A stretch of DNA of 64,000 bases from CAVTRI01 sp963737075 (GTDB lineage Bacteria; Actinomycetota; Acidimicrobiia; Acidimicrobiales; Palsa-688). This document shows positions 17,083 through 25,476 of the stretch, in pieces. The notes beneath the pieces were generated by a model that was not told the DNA's origin, made no database searches, and worked only from the letters and a program-made list of their open reading frames with translations. The position numbers and the translations under genes are program-made. Numbering within the stretch: the first letter of the stretch is position 1; each line of letters opens with the position of its first letter. The stretch lies in the NCBI GenBank assembly GCA_963737075.1, contig CAVTRI010000002.1, positions 558,001-622,000 of the forward strand, in the 5' to 3' direction.

Positions 17083-18138
17083 TTAGCGGTGGAGGAGGAC
17101 GGCGACGGCCGCGACCCACGCCGGCCCGGCAAGGAACAGCGAGTCGAGCCTCAGCAACGCGGGCAGGCGGGCGGGTGCCAGCCACCGCAGCAGGATGACG
17201 CCGGCCGGCGCCAGGACGGCGAGCAGCCCGACGATGATCCACGGCGAGCGGCCGCCGAACGGGGGCACCAGCACGGCGGCGACGAACACGGCCAGCGCGG
17301 CGAGAGTGAGCACGCCAGCGCCGACGCCAAGCACGCCGCCGGTCGGTCCCCGCCCGAACATGTAACAGGCGAAGTCGTACATCAGGACGCCGACGACCAG
17401 CACCATGCCGGCGTCGACATCCTGCTGCACGGCGACCACCAGTGCCGCTGCGGCCACTGCGGGCGCCACGGTGACGACGACGCGGCGGACGAGAGGGACC
17501 GGGGCGGGCGCGATGACCGCACCGACCACGAGTGCCGCGATCCCGACCGCCAGAGCGGCACCGCCTGCGGCGCGCCCTCCCAGGGCAGCCAGAGGGACGA
17601 CGGCCGCCACCGCGGGGGCAACAGGCAGGAGCTTCGCAGTGCGCGAGCGCGAGTGGGCCCCGCCCCGTTCCCAGGCGCGCTCGGCGGATGCTGCGGCGAC
17701 CACAGCCACCGGGGTGGCGACGATCGCCACCGGCAGCGGTCCTGCCCACGCAGCGGCGATCAAGGCGGCCGCCCAGAGAATGCCGAACAGGGTGGTCGGA
17801 CCGTGGCGGGCCTCAGGCCAGGGGGCCGGCTGAAACCGGGCGGTCCACGCGAACCAGCCGCGACGCGGTGTGCGTCGGGGCGCAGCATTTCTGCCAGCAG
17901 GAGCCCGCTTGGCAGGAGCCAGCCTGGTGGGAGCCTGCGTGGCAGGGCCCCGCGACGCGGGCGGGGCGGTTCTCTGCGGAGCAACCGTCGCCGCCCCACG
18001 GGCCGACGCTCGTGGCGCGCCCCGGCGAGTGGAAACGCCGGGTGCCGCTCGACCTGCGGGAGCGGTCGTTGGTGCGGCCGCGGCCCGCTGGTGCCCCTGC
18101 ACGCGGGCGTCAGCCGGCAGCGAAGCATCGAACGTCAC
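17083..18138 (-). CDS. Alanine-rich polytopic membrane protein of unknown function
   Basis: The first 110 residues or so are an Ala/Pro/Arg-rich, probably disordered cytoplasmic segment. The rest holds roughly eight hydrophobic segments (for example LFGILWAAALIAAAWAGPLP, LVVGVLMYDFACYMFG and ILLRWLAPARL). The topology loosely recalls CdsA-like enzymes, but their C-terminal signature is absent, so I give no function. GTG start. Confidence 0.65.
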   Translation of the reverse strand: MTFDASLPADARVQGHQRAAAAPTTAPAGRAAPGVSTRRGAPRASARGAATVAPQRTAPPASRGPATQAPTRLAPAKRAPAGRNAAPRRTPRRGWFAWTARFQPAPWPEARHGPTTLFGILWAAALIAAAWAGPLPVAIVATPVAVVAAASAERAWERGGAHSRSRTAKLLPVAPAVAAVVPLAALGGRAAGGAALAVGIAALVVGAVIAPAPVPLVRRVVVTVAPAVAAAALVVAVQQDVDAGMVLVVGVLMYDFACYMFGRGPTGGVLGVGAGVLTLAALAVFVAAVLVPPFGGRSPWIIVGLLAVLAPAGVILLRWLAPARLPALLRLDSLFLAGPAWVAAVAVLLHR

Positions 18139-18165
18139 GTGTCGCCCCTCAGACCCCGCTGCATC

Positions 18166-18441
18166 TCAGGCAGCCGGGGCCGCCCCGCCTGAAACCGGCG
18201 GCAGCACGGCAACTTCGTCGCCGGCACGAAGCGAACACTCATCGCTGGCTGGCTCGCCGTTGACCCACACCCGGCTGCCGGCGAGGACGCTCACGAACGG
18301 TTCCCCCCACCGGGAAGAAGCGTCGGCCAGGACCTCGCCCACGGTGGACCCCGAGGTGGTCGCCCGACCGGTGCCGGCCGCCTCCCGTGCCGCCGCAAAG
18401 AGCCTCAGCGTCACGGTCGGCCTTTCGGTATCCGTCGACAC
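18166..18441 (-). CDS. MoaD/ThiS-family sulfur-carrier-like protein
   Basis: A beta-grasp protein of about 82-91 residues: VTLRLFAAAREAAGTGRAT, WVNGEPASDECSLRAGDEVA, VLPPVSGG. Classical MoaD/ThiS end in Gly-Gly, the thiocarboxylate site. Here AAPAA follows the glycines, so processing would be needed or the protein has another role. GTG 18414 follows GAAAGG at good spacing and is a likelier start than GTG 18441. Confidence 0.8.
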   Translation of the reverse strand: MSTDTERPTVTLRLFAAAREAAGTGRATTSGSTVGEVLADASSRWGEPFVSVLAGSRVWVNGEPASDECSLRAGDEVAVLPPVSGGAAPAA

Positions 18442-18490
18442 CCGCCCTAGGCTAGCGGGCGGTCAGGTGGCCCCTGCTAGGGTCCCGCCG

Positions 18491-19159
18491 ATGCCCACTC
18501 TCGCCGGCCGGCCCGGCGCCCACTGCGATGCCGCCCGGCCCCGCGCCGAGCCGCTGCTGCTCCTCCGGCACGCGGAATCGGAATGGAATGCCCTCGGTCT
18601 GTGGCAGGGGCAGGCCGATCCGTCGCTGTCGACGAGGGGCAGGGCGCAGGCTCTGCGGGCGGCTGCCGCGCTCTCCGAACAGGGGGCCGCATTCGACCAG
18701 GTCGTGTCCTCTGACCTGCGTCGGGCAGCGGAGACGGCCGACCTCCTGCGTCGCGCGCTCGGCGTGCCCGGCGGTGTCAAGCTCGACGTCGGCCTCCGCG
18801 AGTTCGATGTCGGCCGGTGGAGCGGGCTCACGAGGGTCGAGATCGAGGCCCGTTGGCCCGGGCAACTCGAAGCTGTCGCCTCGGGGGCGGTGCCCGGTCC
18901 CCCTGGCGGGGAGACGAACCTCGCCTTTAGGGAGCGGGCGGTCCTGGCCGTGCAGACGCTCGCTGCCAGTGAGGGACGGCTCCTCGTCGTCGCCCACGGA
19001 GGAGTGATCCGCGCCATCGCCGCAGCAGCGGCTGTCGAGCTTGGGCGGATTGGTTATTGCTCCGGCATCTGGGTCGCGGCCGCGGCTTATGGTCTTTCCG
19101 CTATTCAAGAAATAGAGCTGCTTTTACCCGAGTTTGGGCCCGCATCCCAAGCCGTGTGA
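18491..19159 (+). CDS. Histidine phosphatase (phosphoglycerate mutase-like) family protein
   Basis: A 222-residue protein with the catalytic LLLLRHAESEWNALGLWQGQ (RHG-type box with the phosphoacceptor His), SSDLRRAAETADLL, LREFDVGRWSGLT and the second His in LLVVAHGGVIRAIA. Members include broad-specificity phosphatases and alpha-ribazole phosphatase; the substrate cannot be told. ATG 18491 is the first start after non-homologous sequence. It diverges from the MoaD-like gene. Confidence 0.88.
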   Translation: MPTLAGRPGAHCDAARPRAEPLLLLRHAESEWNALGLWQGQADPSLSTRGRAQALRAAAALSEQGAAFDQVVSSDLRRAAETADLLRRALGVPGGVKLDVGLREFDVGRWSGLTRVEIEARWPGQLEAVASGAVPGPPGGETNLAFRERAVLAVQTLAASEGRLLVVAHGGVIRAIAAAAAVELGRIGYCSGIWVAAAAYGLSAIQEIELLLPEFGPASQAV

Positions 19160-19175
19160 CGCTACCGTCCCGTCC

Positions 19176-19748
19176 GTGAAGCTCAAGGTCGAGGTCGTTC
19201 GCAGCCCCCGGCGCCGCAAAACCGTCCAGGCCCGCGAGGTCAACGGCGTCCTGCGGGTGTCTATCCCCGCCACCATGACCGAGGACGATGAGGCCAAGTG
19301 GGTGGCCGAAATGCTGCGCCGTGTCGAGCGGAAAAGCGCCCATCGCTGGGTCGACCTCGAACGGCGGGCCGACACGCTGGCCACCCGCTATGGCCTTCCG
19401 GTCCCGTCGACCATCCGCTGGTCGGACAACCAGGAATGGCGCTGGGGTAGCTGCACGCCTGCCGAGCAGACCATCCGCATCTCCAGCCGGCTGATCGGCG
19501 AGCCGGGCTGGGTGCTCGACTACGTGATCGTCCACGAGCTTGCCCACCTCGTCGTGGCCGGCCACAACAGGCGCTTTTGGACGCTCGTCGAGCGCTACCC
19601 GCTGACCGAGCGGGCCCGAGGCTTCCTGATGGCCCGCGGCGCGAGCGTCGACACTGACGAGAGCCCCAACGGATCGACGCCTGCACGGCGCCGTCGGGCG
19701 TCGAGCCGGGGTAACGACGCGCCCGAGGCCAACGTCTTACCCCTGTGA
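19176..19748 (+). CDS. YgjP-like (DUF45/WLM) zinc metallopeptidase-family protein
   Basis: A 190-residue protein with the metal site VIVHELAHLVVAGHNRRFW (HExxH plus a downstream His) and the family segment EWRWGSCTPAEQTIRISSRL. The basic C-terminal tail (ARRRRASSRGN) is poorly conserved. The GTG 19176 start is 16 nt after the phosphatase stop, and the stop overlaps the next gene by 4 bp, so the three are likely one transcript. Substrate unknown. Confidence 0.85.
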   Translation: MKLKVEVVRSPRRRKTVQAREVNGVLRVSIPATMTEDDEAKWVAEMLRRVERKSAHRWVDLERRADTLATRYGLPVPSTIRWSDNQEWRWGSCTPAEQTIRISSRLIGEPGWVLDYVIVHELAHLVVAGHNRRFWTLVERYPLTERARGFLMARGASVDTDESPNGSTPARRRRASSRGNDAPEANVLPL

Positions 19749-21106
19749 CTCGCAACTCGGCGGCTGTCCTCGTTCGCGCCCGGGTGCCGGGCACCGTCGC
19801 GGCCAGGGTTGACCGCCTGCCGCTCACCGGCCGGCGGGTCGTGCTCGTCAGGAACGATCCCGCGCACCGGCGGGGGGCGCTCGGCAGTCAGGACGGGGAG
19901 ACAATGGCGGCCGGCGCCCGCCTCGCCATCGCCGAACGCCTCCCCCTCGTGGTCACCCTGTCCTCCTCCGGTGCCGACCTCTTCGACGGAGTATCCGCGC
20001 TGCACGGCTGGGGCGAAGCCGCCCGGGCGGTGGCCGCGTGCTCGGGAGTGGTGCCGGTCGTCTTCGTCGTAGAGGGCCTCGCGGTGTCAGGCCCCGCGCT
20101 GATGCTGGGCATGGCGGACCTGGTCGTGATGACGGCCGAGGCTGTGGCCTACGTGTCGGGGCCGGCCGCGGTGGCCGAGCTGACCGGTCTGCGGTTGGGG
20201 CCGCGCGAGCTCGGCGGTCAGCGCACCCATGCCCGCACCACCGGCGTCGCCGCCCTGGTGGCGAACGACAGCGACCACGCCCTCGAAGTCGTCGCCGACG
20301 TCCTCGATTACCTCCCGGACCATGCCGACGAGCTGCCCCCGACCTGGGACGGGGGCGACGACCGGGACCGGCTCACGCCAGAACTCCGGGACCTGCTGCC
20401 GGCCAGCCCGACCGCGTCGTACGACGTGCGGGACGCCGTCGCAGCTATCGCGGACAACAGGGAGCTGCTGGAGCTTCGCGGCGGGTGGGCCCCGCAGCTG
20501 GTGACGGCGCTGGCCCGCCTGGCCGGGCACCCCATCGGCGTGGTGGCCAACCAGCCGCAGGCGATGGCCGGCACGCTGGACATCGCCGCGTCGCAGAAAG
20601 GCGCTAGGTTCGTGGCGTTCTGCGACGCCTTCAACCTGCCGATCCTGACCCTGGTCGACACGTCGGGGTTCATGCCCGGCAAGGACCTCGAGTGGAGAGG
20701 GATGATCCGCCACGGGGCGCAGATGGTGTTCGCGTACGCGGAGGCCACAGTGCCGCGGGTGTGCCTGATCATGCGAAAGGCGTATGGCGGGGCGTACATC
20801 GTCATGGACTCCAAGCTGATGGGCAACGACCTCTGCCTGGCGTGGCCGTCGGCGCAGGTAGCCGTCATGGGCGCCCTGGCCGCGGTCCAGGTCCTGCATC
20901 GGCGAGAACCGCACGACGTGCAGGCCCGGCGCGTCGACGAGTACGAGGAGACCTACCTGAACCCGTATGTGGCGTCGGCGAGGGGCTTCGTGGATGCGGT
21001 GATCGATCCCGCCGAGACTCGGAGGGTGGTGGCGTCGGCGTTCGCCATGCTGGCCACCAAGCGGGAGCGGATCGTGGCCCGCAAGCACGGCAACGGACCG
21101 CTGTAG
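19745..21106 (+). CDS. Acyl-CoA carboxylase carboxyltransferase (beta) subunit
   Basis: A 453-residue crotonase-fold protein with GQRTHARTTGVAALVANDSD, HPIGVVANQPQAMAGTLDIA, LPILTLVDTSGFMPGKDLEW, MRKAYGGAYIVMDSKLMGND and FVDAVIDPAETR. It moves carboxyl groups from biotin to an acyl-CoA (acetyl- or propionyl-CoA). It is about 60 residues shorter than PccB, mainly in the N-terminal half, which is divergent. No biotin carboxylase gene is nearby, so the partner lies elsewhere. Confidence 0.88.
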   Translation: MTRNSAAVLVRARVPGTVAARVDRLPLTGRRVVLVRNDPAHRRGALGSQDGETMAAGARLAIAERLPLVVTLSSSGADLFDGVSALHGWGEAARAVAACSGVVPVVFVVEGLAVSGPALMLGMADLVVMTAEAVAYVSGPAAVAELTGLRLGPRELGGQRTHARTTGVAALVANDSDHALEVVADVLDYLPDHADELPPTWDGGDDRDRLTPELRDLLPASPTASYDVRDAVAAIADNRELLELRGGWAPQLVTALARLAGHPIGVVANQPQAMAGTLDIAASQKGARFVAFCDAFNLPILTLVDTSGFMPGKDLEWRGMIRHGAQMVFAYAEATVPRVCLIMRKAYGGAYIVMDSKLMGNDLCLAWPSAQVAVMGALAAVQVLHRREPHDVQARRVDEYEETYLNPYVASARGFVDAVIDPAETRRVVASAFAMLATKRERIVARKHGNGPL

Positions 21107-21112
21107 CGGCGG

Positions 21113-21280
21113 TCAGGCGTGGGCGGGGCAGCGGACCGCCAGCGGGTCGGCGTCGGTGTCGACCGGCTCGCCGCAGACGTCGCACCTGCCGTAGGTGCCG
21201 TCGTCGAGACGCGCCAGCGCCCGGTCGACGCCGGCTAGCTCGGCTTCGGCGGATGCCAGTTGGGCGTGGGCGTCGCTCAT
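21113..21280 (-). CDS. Short DksA/TraR-type zinc-finger protein
   Basis: A 55-residue protein: a short helix followed by ALARLDDGTYGRCDVCGEPV and AVRCPAHA, the C4-type finger of DksA/TraR proteins with one ligand replaced by His. Much shorter than DksA because the coiled-coil is reduced. It sits alone, convergent with the carboxylase gene and next to the interrupted HNH gene. Confidence 0.72.
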   Translation of the reverse strand: MSDAHAQLASAEAELAGVDRALARLDDGTYGRCDVCGEPVDTDADPLAVRCPAHA

Positions 21281-21338
21281 CGTTTCGAGGTTATGCGGCA
21301 CGGCCCGTGGTGGTGCGGACATGCTGCGGCGGTCACGC

Positions 21339-21482
21339 TCATGGGGGATGACGGGGGTTCGGCCCGAGGAGGCCGGCTTGACGGTCGCGTTCGGTTTTGT
21401 GGTGGTGGTCGGCCCAGCATCGGGGCTGGAGGTTGAGGTAGGTGGTGGGGCCGCCGTTGGCGACCGGATTCCATGACCTGCG
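21339..21482 (-). pseudogene. C-terminal piece of an interrupted DUF222/HNH endonuclease gene
   Basis: Reverse-strand translation right after the IS3-like element reads SWNPVANGGPTTYLNLQPRC, then WADHHKTERDRQAGLLGP and a stop. This is the second half of an HNH motif (GGPT...N...HH..K). It continues in frame from the piece ending DHVDVL at 22982 once the insertion element and one copy of its 2-bp duplication are removed. Confidence 0.85.
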
Positions 21483-21522
21483 TCTGAGTTAAACGCGGAG
21501 ATCGGCTGGATAATGAACCAAG

Positions 21523-22566
21523 TCATGCCGTCTCCTCGTGGTGGTTGTTGCGGTGGCGGCGATGGTAGGTGACGCGCTGTTCGTGGGCTCGCCGCAGTCC
21601 CTCGACTCGTGCTTGGCGGATGGCTTCTCCTCGGCCGGCGTGTTCGTCGTCGGGTGTGACGTAGCCGATCCCGGCGTGCAAGCGGGTCCCGTTGTACTCT
21701 CGGCGGACGCGGCCCAGTTCGGTGTCGAGAGCGGCGGGGTCGGTGATCGTTTCGAGGTGCGGCCACTCGCCTTTGACGTGGCCGAAGAGGCTCTCGATCC
21801 ACGCCTGGTCGGTCGGCGTTGCGGGACGCCCCAGGCGCTGCGCGACGGCCAGGCCGACGAAGAAGTCCCTGGTGTCATGCGAGGTCATCGGCGGGCCGTT
21901 GTCGCTGCAGGCCAACAGGATCGGCCGGGCCGGGTCGTCGATGGGCAGCTCGATGCGCTCCGGGGTGATCAGCTCGGCGAGGCCCTCTGCGATGAGGGCC
22001 CTGTCGAAGATGACCGCGACCTGGCTGGAGGTCTCCTCGATCGACACCAGCGTGTCGATCCACCTGCGGGACACGACGTCGACGATGGCGAACGCGACCC
22101 TCTTGGCGCGGGGGAAATGCGACACGTCCCAGCACCAGATGCGATTCGGCTCCCACGACAGCCATGCCGGCCAGGCGATCCGTGGAGCAGGATCTCTCGC
22201 TGGCGGCTCGGGCAGAACCAGCCCGTGAGCAGCCAAGACCCGGCGGAAGGTGGCAGAGACCCACACCCGGGCGGTGTAGGAGCCGCGGTGAGCGAGCTTG
22301 CGATGCGAGCGGTCAATGCTGCCCCACTCCTCTGTGACAGCGAGGATCTCGGCGACCTCCCACTCCATCAGCGAGTGCAGGGCGACACCGCCTGGTGCCC
22401 GATCGGTGAGAGTGCCCACGATGCGCTGGCGATGCCGCCAGCGGTGCACCCGGTCATCGGAAACCCCCAACAGCGCGGTCGCCCACGAATGCGGTGCGCC
22501 ACCGGCGACAGCCTCGTCGACCAGTTTGAGGATCGCTTCCTTGGTCTCGCCCGGGACCCTCGGGCC
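21523..22566 (-). CDS. IS transposase OrfB (integrase core)
   Basis: DDE integrase-type transposase. The first Asp is in RIWCWDVSHF, the second in LLACSDNGPPMTSHD, the Glu in QAWIESLFGHVKGEWPHLE. No good start codon precedes the domain, and the frame overlaps the end of OrfA. The product is probably made by -1 frameshifting from OrfA, perhaps at the A-run in GGGGAAAAGC. The left limit is the stop; the right limit is where this frame becomes transposase-like. Confidence 0.82.
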   Translation of the reverse strand, partial: GPRVPGETKEAILKLVDEAVAGGAPHSWATALLGVSDDRVHRWRHRQRIVGTLTDRAPGGVALHSLMEWEVAEILAVTEEWGSIDRSHRKLAHRGSYTARVWVSATFRRVLAAHGLVLPEPPARDPAPRIAWPAWLSWEPNRIWCWDVSHFPRAKRVAFAIVDVVSRRWIDTLVSIEETSSQVAVIFDRALIAEGLAELITPERIELPIDDPARPILLACSDNGPPMTSHDTRDFFVGLAVAQRLGRPATPTDQAWIESLFGHVKGEWPHLETITDPAALDTELGRVRREYNGTRLHAGIGYVTPDDEHAGRGEAIRQARVEGLRRAHEQRVTYHRRHRNNHHEETA

Positions 22567-22577
22567 AAGCGGAGATG

Positions 22578-22901
22578 TCAGGCCCAGCCGGCTTTTCCCC
22601 GCAGCACAGCCAGCTCGATCGCCTGCGCCTTGATCGCCTCGGTCAACTGTGCAAGCTCGCGGTTGGCCTCCTCGAGCTGCCAGTTGCGCTCGGCGGCTGG
22701 GCGTCCCGGCTTCGAAGAAAACGCAGCCAGCGCGGCGTCTTTGACGGTGCGGCGAATCGTGATGATCGTCGAAACGTCCACGCCCCACTTGCGCGCCGCA
22801 TCGGACTGGGTGATCTCCCGACCCATCACGGACAAGAAGATCTCCCACTTCGTCTCCGGCGACAGCACCTTCGCCTTGCGACGTCCGTTCAACTCGGACA
22901 T
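22578..22901 (-). CDS. IS transposase OrfA (helix-turn-helix)
   Basis: A 107-residue DNA-binding OrfA: MSELNGRRKAKVLSPETKWE, EITQSDAARKWGVDVSTI, then a leucine-zipper-like stretch (WQLEEANRELAQLTEAIKAQ) that in this class mediates dimerisation. It ends 12 nt before the start of OrfB homology in another frame. A ribosome site (GAGAGGAGC) precedes the ATG. Confidence 0.85.
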   Translation of the reverse strand: MSELNGRRKAKVLSPETKWEIFLSVMGREITQSDAARKWGVDVSTIITIRRTVKDAALAAFSSKPGRPAAERNWQLEEANRELAQLTEAIKAQAIELAVLRGKAGWA

Positions 22902-22980
22902 TCACAGCTCCTCTCGGACTAGCCGAGGAGACTGTCAGGCATGGGTCATTTCGCGGTGGACCCTCCGCGGCGAACTCAGA

Positions 22981-23876
22981 CGCAAAACATCCACGTGGTC
23001 CCATTGCAGTCCGCACCGTTGGCCGCAGTCGGCGCAGTGGGCGCCGGTGAAGGCGGGGATGGGGCCGAGGTCCAAGGCGGTTTGCAGTTCGGCGGGCCGG
23101 TGGCGGCCGAAGTGGGCGACGGTGTCGATTCTGACCCCGTCATGCAGCGCCGCCTTCAAGAAGGCGTCGTGGTTGAGCTGTTTGGCGACGTGGACGGGGA
23201 GGGGGCCGCCGTCGACGAGGTGGCAGACCTCGCCCGGGTAGGCGTGACCCCGCCGCCAGGCGTACAGGTCGCACACGATGACCAGGTCCGCCCGATCCGA
23301 CCGCCGAGGCTTGTCCCCACCGCTGCCGGCGGCGAGGGCGGCCACGGCGTCGGCCGCGTAGGCCTCGAACCGCTCCTGGCGGTCGCCGCGTTGGCGGGCG
23401 GCCCGGCGGGCCCGGTGGGCGGCCACCTCGACGCCGCGGACCAGGGGCAGGCCGGTCTCGGGCGGCAGGGCCCCGGTGAAGCCCACCATGCCCAGCCGGT
23501 CCCGCCAGTGGCGGAACTGGCGGGCCTGCTGCTGGCGGCGGTGCAGATCCTCGACGTCGGTGTGGGCCTGTCGGTACTGGCGGGCCCGCTCCCGCAGCTT
23601 CGACAGATCAGACATGCGCACTTCGTCCAACAGGGCGGCCTCGGCGCCGGGGGTCTCGGCCTCCACCTGGATGATCTCGGCCGCCTGGGGCACCGACACT
23701 TGCCCCGCCTTGAGGGCATCCAGGGTGTCAGGGCAGGCTTCCAGCCGGGTGGCGGTGGCCAATGCCTGGCGGCCCTGGCCAACGGCGACCCCCGACTGGC
23801 GGGCCACCCACGCCGCCCCGTCGTGGGCGCCCCGCTCATGGTGGGCGCCGCAGTCGACGGCCCGGGCGGCCGCCAA
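22981..23876 (-). pseudogene. Central piece of interrupted DUF222/HNH endonuclease gene
   Basis: About 298 residues of DUF222 sequence: AWVARQSGVAVGQGRQALAT, MSDLSKLRERARQYRQAH, then AHCADCGQRCGLQWDHVDVL, the first half of an HNH motif with a Cys pair. The N-terminal part (LAAARAVDCG) joins the piece at 25177-25336, and the C-terminus joins 21339-21482. It could be translated from the TTG at 23876 but would lack a complete nuclease site. Such genes are very abundant and often mobile in actinobacteria. Confidence 0.85.
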
Positions 23877-25176
23877 TGTCCGGTTTCAGGAGATCCCGGA
23901 TGCCTGTCGCGAGACGTAGCGGACATGACCTTGGAGGCCCATGCGCATGGATCTGGCTGGCTATGTCATCAACGCCGTGCTGGTCGAAGGTCAGAGCGTC
24001 AAGGAGGTGTGCGAAGCCCACGACATCTCTCCCAGCTGGCTGTATGAGCTGATCGCCCGCTACCGCCAGGGCGGGGAGGAGGGGCTGAAGGCCCAGTCGA
24101 GGAGGCCACGGACCTCACCAACCCGAGTGGCACCGGGGATCGAGGAGGAGATCGTGGCCCTGCGCAAGGAGCTCATCGACCTGGGCGTCGACGCCGGCGC
24201 CCACACCGTCCACTACCACCTGCGGCGACGGCACCGGCGCCGCCGCCGGGCGGTCCCCTCGGTGGCGACCATCTGGCGGGTGCTGTCCCGGCGGGGCTTC
24301 ATCACCCCCCAGCCGCACAAGCGGCCCAGAAGCTCGTGGCGGCGCTTCCAAGCCGAGCTGCCCAACAAGTGCTGGCAGGCCGATGTCACCCACTGGACCC
24401 TCGCCGATGGCACCGAGGTGGAGATCCTCAACATCCTCGACGATCACTCCCGCCTGCTGGTCGGCTCCCGGGCGTTCAACACCACCAAGGCCGGCGACGT
24501 GGTCGAGACCTTCCACCTGGCCGCCGCTGAGCACGGGCTGCCGGCGTCGATGCTGACGGACAACGGGGCCGTGTTCACCGCCGAGAGCCGCCACGGGAGC
24601 TGCGCCATCGAGCTCGAGCTGCTGGCCTTGGGCATCGACTACAAGCACTCCCGGCCCTACCACCCCCAAACCTGCGGCAAGGTCGAACGCTTCCACCAGA
24701 CCCTCAAGAAATGGCTCTCCCGCCAGCGCCCCGCCAGGTCCCTCACCGTCCCCCAAGACCAGCTCGACCGGTTCCGGGCCTACTACAACACCGTCCGCCC
24801 CCACCGGGCCCTCGGCCGGCGCACCCCCGCCCAAGCCTTTGCCGCCCGCACCAAAGCCACACCCCGCCGCCGGCCGATCACCGTGCCCGCCCACCACCGG
24901 GTCCGCCGAGACCGCATCGACACCACCGGCAAGGTCACCCTCCGCGACCACTCCACACTGCTCCACCTCGGCGTCGGACGCCGCTACGCCCAAACCCGCG
25001 TCCTGCTCCTCGTCAAGGACCGAGACGTCCGGATCATCAACCACGACGGCGAACTCCTCGCCCAATTCACCATCGACCCCACCAAGCAACACCAACCTCA
25101 GCAACGCCCCGGACAACATGCCTAAGTTGTCCGGGATGTCACGCGACACCCGTCCGGGATGTCTCGCGACACAACA
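23877..25176 (+). mobile_element. IS481-family insertion sequence with 16-bp target duplication
   Basis: A 1300-bp element beginning TGTCC and ending ACA. Subterminal copies of TGTCGCGAGAC lie near both ends in opposite orientation, and a second TGTCGCGTGAC copy lies at the right. Flanking copies of a 16-bp sequence (23861-23876 and 25177-25192, centred on the palindrome GGCGGCCGCC) are identical. It interrupts the DUF222/HNH gene after LLAAAR. Confidence 0.88.
23941..25125 (+). CDS. IS481-family transposase
   Basis: An intact 394-residue transposase. N-terminal helix-turn-helix (VKEVCEAHDISPSWLYELI), HARRHR-type basic linker, integrase core with CWQADVTHWTLADG (Asp 1), MLTDNGAVFT (Asp 2) and QTCGKVERFHQTLKKWL (Glu), then RAYYNTVRPHRALGRRTPAQ, typical of IS481. 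No frameshift or stop, so the element may be active. Confidence 0.92.
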   Translation: MRMDLAGYVINAVLVEGQSVKEVCEAHDISPSWLYELIARYRQGGEEGLKAQSRRPRTSPTRVAPGIEEEIVALRKELIDLGVDAGAHTVHYHLRRRHRRRRRAVPSVATIWRVLSRRGFITPQPHKRPRSSWRRFQAELPNKCWQADVTHWTLADGTEVEILNILDDHSRLLVGSRAFNTTKAGDVVETFHLAAAEHGLPASMLTDNGAVFTAESRHGSCAIELELLALGIDYKHSRPYHPQTCGKVERFHQTLKKWLSRQRPARSLTVPQDQLDRFRAYYNTVRPHRALGRRTPAQAFAARTKATPRRRPITVPAHHRVRRDRIDTTGKVTLRDHSTLLHLGVGRRYAQTRVLLLVKDRDVRIINHDGELLAQFTIDPTKQHQPQQRPGQHA

Positions 25177-25336
25177 CCCGGGCGGCCGCCAACAGCCGCA
25201 CCCCCGCACACGCCTTCTCGGTAGCCGCCAACTCCTCCGCCACCACCGCACAATCCGCCCCCGAGAGCAGCCCAGGGTCCAAGCCGGCCAGCGCCGCCCG
25301 CAACCCCGCCGCCCACTCCAGCACCGACACCGCCAT
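25177..25336 (-). pseudogene. N-terminal piece of interrupted DUF222/HNH endonuclease gene
   Basis: From ATG 25336: MAVSVLEWAAGLRAALAGLD, PGLLSGADCAVVAEELAATE, KACAGVRLLAAAR, then IS481 sequence. Overlapping the 16-bp duplication, it continues in frame as LLAAARAVDCGAHHERG in the piece at 23876. The intact gene would encode about 400 residues, normal for DUF222/HNH proteins. Confidence 0.85.
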
Positions 25337-25476
25337 GACACCTCCCCAAGCACCTACTGATCTTCGAGGAGGCCGTCAGCCCGGCCACGAGGCGTCACCT
25401 ACCACCCCACCAAACACGCGTTCCCAACCGCAAGCCGAAGTTCAGAAATCTGCGCCGGCGAGATGAGGGCCGCCAT

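Larger units (their letters stand above)
21483..22980 (-). mobile_element. IS3-like insertion sequence, copy 1
   Basis: A 1.5-kb element carrying OrfA and OrfB on the minus strand. Both ends read TCTGAGTT inward; the ends match as TCTGAGTT-N3-CGCGGAG. A CG dinucleotide flanks both ends (21481-21482, 22981-22982), a probable 2-bp target duplication. It sits inside a DUF222/HNH gene; precise removal restores that frame. A decayed second copy is at 36272-37737. Family assignment (IS3-like) rests on the OrfA/OrfB architecture. Confidence 0.85.

Noticed and set aside
17083..18138. CDP-diglyceride synthase (CdsA)
   Set aside because: Helix number is similar, but the conserved C-terminal signature with its Lys/Arg/Asp residues is missing.
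24115..25353. 412-residue minus-strand frame opposite the IS481 transposase
   Set aside because: Low-complexity Gly/Val/Ala-rich translation; the plus strand is a clear transposase. Only the last part near 25177-25336 overlaps real coding sequence, in another frame.
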